Assembly (NCBI GenBank): GCA_020796225.1
Contig: CM036761.1
Span: 35,104,928 to 35,168,927 of the forward strand
Direction of reading: 5' to 3'
Length of the DNA: 64,000 nucleotides
From: Arion vulgaris
Lineage: Eukaryota; Mollusca; Gastropoda; Stylommatophora; Arionidae
This document shows, in pieces, positions 59,261 through 64,000 of the stretch. Position 1 is the first letter of the stretch. Every line of letters begins with the position of its first letter. The translations under genes and the position numbers were made by a program. The notes beneath the pieces were generated by a model. That model was not told the DNA's origin and made no database searches. It worked only from the letters and a program-made list of their open reading frames with translations.

Positions 59261-59698
59261 ATTCTACGGTAAGTAGGCTTTCACGAAAAAATATGTCAGA
59301 AGCGACATACCAGGCTCACTGACTATGAATGAACACAGAAGAAAAACAATAAAAAATCATGAATTAATCAACGAGATTAAATATCTTAAACATATATCAT
59401 TTAAAAGAAAATATTTATCAAATTATCATAAGTTTTGCATTAGTTAACATATATTATGGCACTTAAGGGCGTAACTAACAAACAAAAACGGCGAGTTTGT
59501 GAGTCATGTAATTTCGTATTTATAAATGAGATATTATTTATAGTTGAACGTTTAATGTATCTTTTCTGTGAGTTTTCCCCATCTTTTTCCATCTCTTGGT
59601 ACATTGAGTATGTTACTCAATAAACTCATTTCTGTGATTGTAATTTTTCTTTTCACAAAATAGATGAGACTGCAGTAAAACTATTTGATTGGCAAAAC

Positions 59699-60873
59699 AC
59701 GTAATCACAAAGTACTGTAGTTTTACAAATTACAAAAACAATGACAAAATACAGCAACGTTTCGACCAACAAGGCCTTTATCAAGCAAACTTAAGGATAG
59801 ACAGATGACGGACGTGCTTGATTTCTTTCGCAGGCGCCTATACCCGGAGAGGGTGCTTGTCTGGGCTATGCATCGAGTTCAGAAAATCACTCGCCAGCAG
59901 CCCTCACCAGCCAGCATAGGACCACTAACTCTGACAGAGTAAAACTTTTCTTAACTTTCCACCCCCATAGTTCACTGGTGAAAAATGTTTTATTCCGTCA
60001 TCTGTCTATCCTTAAGTCAGATCCTGAGACCCGTTCTGTCTTCCCCAACTATCCTTTGGTGGCTTACAGACGGGACAGAAGTCTGAAGGATATGTTTGTA
60101 CACAGTCGCCTTAAGTCCAATATCCAAATTCATTTTGGCACTGTCCAGTGTGGCCGTCGGCGTTGCAACACGTGTGCTTATGTGATACAGACGCGTACTG
60201 TATCTTTTCCTTTAGTCATGTTTCTTATTGACGATGGTTTCACATGCGAGTCCCGTAATCTTATATATGCCATTATCTGTAATCGGTGTCACAAGGCTTA
60301 TATCGGCGAGGCAGGCAAGAGGCTCAGTGACCGATTCGCCCAACACTTGCGCGACATATGCCAATGCTCTATGACCCCTGTAGCCACCCATTTCAATGAT
60401 ACTGGCCATTTAGGAGCTCACGATGTCCAGGTCACAGCCATCCGATCGTGTTCCTCGGATGATCGCAGTCGATTTACTCTGGAGAATCGGTTGATTTCTT
60501 TGTATGGTACCTTGCGACCACGTGGGCTCAACCTATTACATTCATATGCTTCTTAGTACTTCCTGTTCCCATACCTTGTAATCTATATGGGTATATGTTG
60601 CATGTATTCAAGTTATATATTTACTAGATTTTTCATTGTTTCTCTTCCGTTCTATTTCTAGTTTATATGTGTGTTTTTGTGTTACATTTATTTCGTTATT
60701 CGTTTTATTCCCAGATTTTCATTAGAAACGTTTGTTTTTGGTCGTCCATTTGTTTTGTTAAATTTGTCACTCCTGTTGTTCGTTTGCTTGATAAAGGCCT
60801 TGTTGGTCGAAACGTTGCTGTATTTTGTCATTGTTTTTGTAATTTGTAAAACTACAGTACTTTATGATTACGT
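59699..60873 (+). mobile_element. Penelope-like element fragment between inverted repeats
   Basis: Left arm 59699-59790 and right arm 60782-60873 are inverted 92-bp repeats with a single mismatch. They enclose the end of a Penelope-like ORF. The right arm carries GCTTGATAAAGGCCTTGTTG and GTCGAAACGTTGCTG, a hammerhead-like pLTR motif. The reverse transcriptase is missing, so the copy is 5'-truncated. Confidence 0.92.
59823..60556 (+). pseudogene. Penelope-like element C-terminus: linker and GIY-YIG endonuclease
   Basis: The frame is open from the TGA at about 59820 to the stop at 60554-60556. The first part encodes VKLFLTFHPHSSLVKNVLFR, then FPNYPLVAYRRDRSLKDMFV, the linker between reverse transcriptase and endonuclease. 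Then CGRRRCNTC, LIYAIICNRCHKAYIGEAGK, RLSDRFAQH and a TxHF...H stretch: the GIY-YIG nuclease with CxxC. There are no stops, so the insertion may be recent, but without the reverse transcriptase it is not autonomous. Confidence 0.93.
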
Positions 60874-61029
60874 AATTTTTCTTTTGTGTTTTTCTGTCAG
60901 TATGCGTTAGGTATCTACGGCAATTAGGACATGCACACGCGAATTTCGGTTACAATGAACGCATATTATCCAACATACTACTAATTCGTATGACTGGTAA
61001 CTACGAGTTTATAAAGAAAAACTCAAGAT

Positions 61030-61353
61030 TTAAAGTTCCATCTCAGTGTAGGTGAGATCGAGTTCCTAGCCCTATCGGAGACGGACGATAAAACAAACTC
61101 CCTCGTTTGTTTGAGCGCGTAAAAGATCCCTTCAAAATCGAAAAGAGCAGGCTGGAAAGCCGCTGCCCTCGCAAAATTAATTAGAAAATATTAAACATAA
61201 AATTCCTACAAAGATATCTTCACCATCATTAAAATTACAACAGAGATCCTCGCCAGTGGTATGTAGTTCGTGGACTGCAGCTGAGATATTCCTGTATGAG
61301 AAAGAGACCGGAGCACACATGGTTGGTCACCGAAGTGCAATGCTGATGATCCT

Positions 61354-61385
<32 letters not shown>

Positions 61386-61386
61386 C
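61030..61386 (+). mobile_element. SINE-A
   Basis: Core ATCTCAGTGTAGGTGAGATC, GAGACGGACGATAAAACAAA, AGAGCAGGCTGGAAAGCCGC, GAGACCGGAGCACACATGG, and a long (AATC)n tail at 61353-61386. Lacks the head. Confidence 0.93.
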
Positions 61387-61904
61387 TTAATCTGCAGTTA
61401 TATTGTAGCTTGGTATCAGATCTAGTTATGGAAAGAAGGCTGCCAATGCTGACTTTTGCCTGAAGAACAGAGTTACATTCTTCTCTCGTGACAGACGAAC
61501 AGTAACGCAAATAACAGTTGCAAACATACTTGGAAAACAATCAAACAAGTCATCTAACACTTGCTTGTACCGTCTGAAAAAATACACACTACTGGGCTGC
61601 ACTGTGTTATTCGAGTTGATAGGATCTAGGAATTTTCTTTGGATTACCTTTGTTTTCAACATCCACACGAGGGAGATCTATTCTCCGTGGCAACAAGTGA
61701 ATGTCTATCTATGACAGACAGAAAAGATGGTTAGTTAAATCCACCGCACAGAGAAAACTCTTTATGCATGTAAGAACGAGGCAGTTATCCGTTTTTTGAG
61801 AAATGTGATGAGAATAGTAGTTTTATAACACACTGTGACAACCGATAAAATCTCTGCAAAATGACATAGAGGAAGACGTAGAGAGGAAATGTTGAACAGT
61901 CTTG

Positions 61905-62060
61905 TCTTCTTCTTCTTCTTCGTGAACGCCCGCTGTTAATTCAGGCGTAAAGTCATGACGCCTGGTATTGCGCTTCTGACTGATTTTTGCATGGGTCTCT
62001 ATTACCCTATTACGGGTGTCCCTCAACCATACGCCGACTTCCGAGGTACTTAAAGCTTAG
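61905..62060. repeat. Dispersed repeat I
   Basis: Second copy of the 786-930 repeat, with a CTTCTTCTTC run at its left end. Confidence 0.5.
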
Positions 62061-62489
62061 ATCCTTCAAGAGTGATCGTTGCAGGAGAGACCTATTGTCC
62101 TTGTAACTTTTCTCGGACAGATTTAGTTTTAGTGAAGGTATAACGGTGACTTCTCTAACGGCTTTCCTGCTTTTGGTGAGGTTGTTCCATACGTAACGTA
62201 AGATAACCGCACTTTAATGATCTTTTATTGCCGTAAAGTTTGGCTTAGATCTACGTCAAATCTTACATGCGCTGACTGGGTGAGGTCGCTAAGGCAAAGA
62301 CCCGAACGATCTCGACCCTTCTAGGACTAGTCACAGGAAATATCACCTTTTTGTTTTGCTTTGTCAAACAAACGATCATATGTTGGCGGTATACTTAGCC
62401 TTTATGTGATCTGAGCCATGACATTTGGACGTCATCTTTACAGGATGATCGGCATCAGAAAAGTATTGCCCTTAGTCAATTCTTGGGTT

Positions 62490-62835
62490 TGTACCAGTCA
62501 AGTCATTGCATTATCAGTCATACTTTTTTATTTTATCAGTCAAGTCATTGCATTATCGGTCTTACTATTTTATTTTACCAGTCAAGTCATTGCATTATCA
62601 GTCTTACTATTTTATTTTACCAGTCAAGTCATTGCATTATCAGTCTTACTATTTTATTTTACCAGTCAAGTCATTGCATTATCAGTCTTACTATTTTATT
62701 TTACCAGTCAAGTCATTGCATTATCGGTCATACTTTTTTATTTTATCAGTCAAGTCATTGCATTATCGGTCATACTTTTTTATTTTATCAGTCAAGTCAT
62801 TGCATTATCGGTCTTACTATTTATTTTATCTACGG
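62490..62835. repeat. 42-bp minisatellite, 8 copies
   Basis: Unit CAGTCAAGTCATTGCATTAT C(A/G)GTC(T/A)TACTATTTTATTTTA. Because 42 is a multiple of 3 and the unit lacks stops, all three + frames stay open; I do not regard them as coding. Confidence 0.96.
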
Positions 62836-62839
62836 TGAG

Positions 62840-64000
62840 TTTGTTCCTGAGTAGGAAGATTCCCACCCGCTTCGGGACGCGTGTCGTTACTTGGCAAGTT
62901 GCAAGGAATTTACCCTGTATTTTCTCTGTCTCCGGGAAACACTGGACTGGTGCTGTGTACATATATGCTAGAGGGTGGTTTCAATTGGCGCTAGTAACGC
63001 AATTGACGTTTTGCGCTCGCCGTCATCACTCACCTCAGTTCTTCAGGGATGTTAGTTTTTATTGCAATAGTACCCTGCCCGATTGTCCCAGGGAGGGCAC
63101 TTTCGTTAGGCACTAAAATGCAACTTTTATGATTTGCATTTGTCCAACCATACCCAACTCAGCTCTTCCGGGGATGTTACTTGTTTTGAAAACCTTACCT
63201 TGCCCTGTTGTCCCAGGGAGGGCAGTTTCGTTAGACACTGAACGCAACTTTAGAATGTGTGCTCGGTCTACTTTGCCCAATAGGTTTCTCTGCGCGTGGC
63301 CTCGTGTACGGGTTTGCCGCGTACCTTCCCATGTAGCGACACGATGCTACGTTGCCGTGTATCCGACATACTTGCCGAGACTTTTGATTTGTTACGCATC
63401 TATCTTATTGTTTCTAGCCCCACAGCTGGCAATTTTCTTGCGGCCCTTTACTCCGGTGGAGTTTTCCCTCTTTTCCAATTAGGATGCACCTCTCATCTAT
63501 TTTACTCGTGCACAGGTCTCTGCATTTCTTCCCATATAGGCGCACGTCTCTTCCTTGGGATGCACCTCTCATCCATTCATGTTCGTCTGTTCACCTTAAA
63601 CATCGGCCGGGAGGATGACAGTTGTGGTGCGACCGTTGTGTGCTCATTTTTCGTACAACAAGACAGCCCTGACACGCAACTTGACTTGGACGCAGGACTC
63701 CAAGTTCCCCCACATGTGGGCATACTTCTCTACTATTGATGTACCTCTAATTAATTCGGTCATTTACTCCGGGGGAGTTAGCGTTCATTGACAGAGGACA
63801 ATAGGTCTCAAAGACACTGCTGTTTTTTACCAACTCGGACACAAATTTGTATCATTCATTAGGTCAGGAGATGTGTGCATTTTGTGCATAATTTTGTGGA
63901 CCTGTTTTCCGCTGCCGTGCTTGCACTGCTACCCCTACCAGTAGCTCTCCTTCGATCCCTGTACCCACTTGGCCAGACCGGAACTAAAGTTTGTTACCAG
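62840..64000. other. Unassigned, GC-richer region with a ~115-bp near-duplication
   Basis: 63020-63130 and 63150-63250 share GGGATGTTA, CC(C)TGCC(C)GATTGTCCCAGG- and GGGAGGGCA(C/G)TTTCGTTAG-type blocks. Also repeated nearby are GGATGCACCTCTCATC (63482 and 63558) and TTTACTCCGG(T/G)GGAGTT (63447 and 63764). It may be part of a retroelement or a first-exon region, but no family is recognised. The open frames of 117 and 147 codons have no support. Confidence 0.4.

Noticed and set aside
61426..61668. 80-codon - strand frame as a possible N-terminal exon of the receptor
   Set aside because: No signal peptide or ligand-domain motif, and no convincing splice sites in the required phase.
1..64000. 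CRISPR array or prokaryotic defence system
   Set aside because: The direct repeats are contiguous minisatellites without unique spacers, and splice sites, SINEs and LINEs show that this is a eukaryotic nuclear genome.

Overview
This is a window of a eukaryotic, animal nuclear genome. It is AT-rich, has long introns with consensus GT/AG splice sites, and is crowded with retroposons, MITEs and mini/microsatellites. tRNA-derived SINEs, decayed LINE 3' ends, a Penelope-like element, hAT elements and an invertebrate-style receptor guanylyl cyclase suggest an invertebrate. I lean to a lophotrochozoan (mollusc, annelid or similar), but the sequence does not settle the species. There is no prokaryotic operon, CRISPR array or convincing rRNA or tRNA gene.

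Two host genes are visible as exon series whose reading phases agree across every junction I modelled. (1) On the + strand, 2118-12252, five exons encode the C-terminal half of a beta-1,4-galactosyltransferase-family enzyme and end in a stop codon. Its 5' exons lie to the left of the window. (2) On the - strand, 55442 down to 20670, eighteen exons (about 749 codons) encode most of a natriuretic-peptide-receptor-like membrane guanylyl cyclase: ligand-binding ectodomain, one transmembrane helix and a complete kinase-homology domain. The signal peptide and first ectodomain exons are not found to the right. The dimerisation and cyclase catalytic exons are not found to the left. The two genes are convergent.

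Layout: 1-650 is a satellite grown out of a SINE. 650-12.3 kb is the galactosyltransferase with SINEs, a hAT MITE and a SINE carrying two tandem expansions in its introns. 12.3-20.6 kb holds LINE debris, two perfect palindromes and a three-layer nest (older transposon, then hAT, then LINE). 20.6-55.4 kb is the receptor gene, whose introns hold many LINE 3' ends, SINEs, a GACA/GACC microsatellite, a 52-bp minisatellite of about 1.1 kb, three mariner-like MITEs (two inside the gene) and hAT MITEs. 55.4-64 kb holds an inverted SINE pair, a LINE-related minisatellite, further SINEs, a Penelope-like endonuclease fragment between inverted repeats, a 42-bp minisatellite and about 1.1 kb of unassigned sequence.

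For bookkeeping I gave the SINE families letters A-K. A: tRNA-like head, (AATC)n tail. B: tRNA-like head, conserved 3' block. C: two near-repeat internal units, poly(A) tail. D, E, F, J, K: other tRNA-like or related families. I: a short dispersed repeat. These names are mine, not database names. Long stretches not listed below are AT-rich intron or intergenic DNA in which I recognise nothing. The main ones are 660-780, 3690-4050, 5490-6330, 8960-9630, 12260-12840, 14390-15390, 17700-18700, 19090-19660, 21480-21840, 23160-23720, 29060-29370, 29700-30380, 34930-35350, 39800-40810, 41830-42260, 42520-42790, 45780-46250, 48430-49330, 50190-50760, 52920-53100, 53440-53910, 54400-54740, 59260-59690 and 60880-61030.
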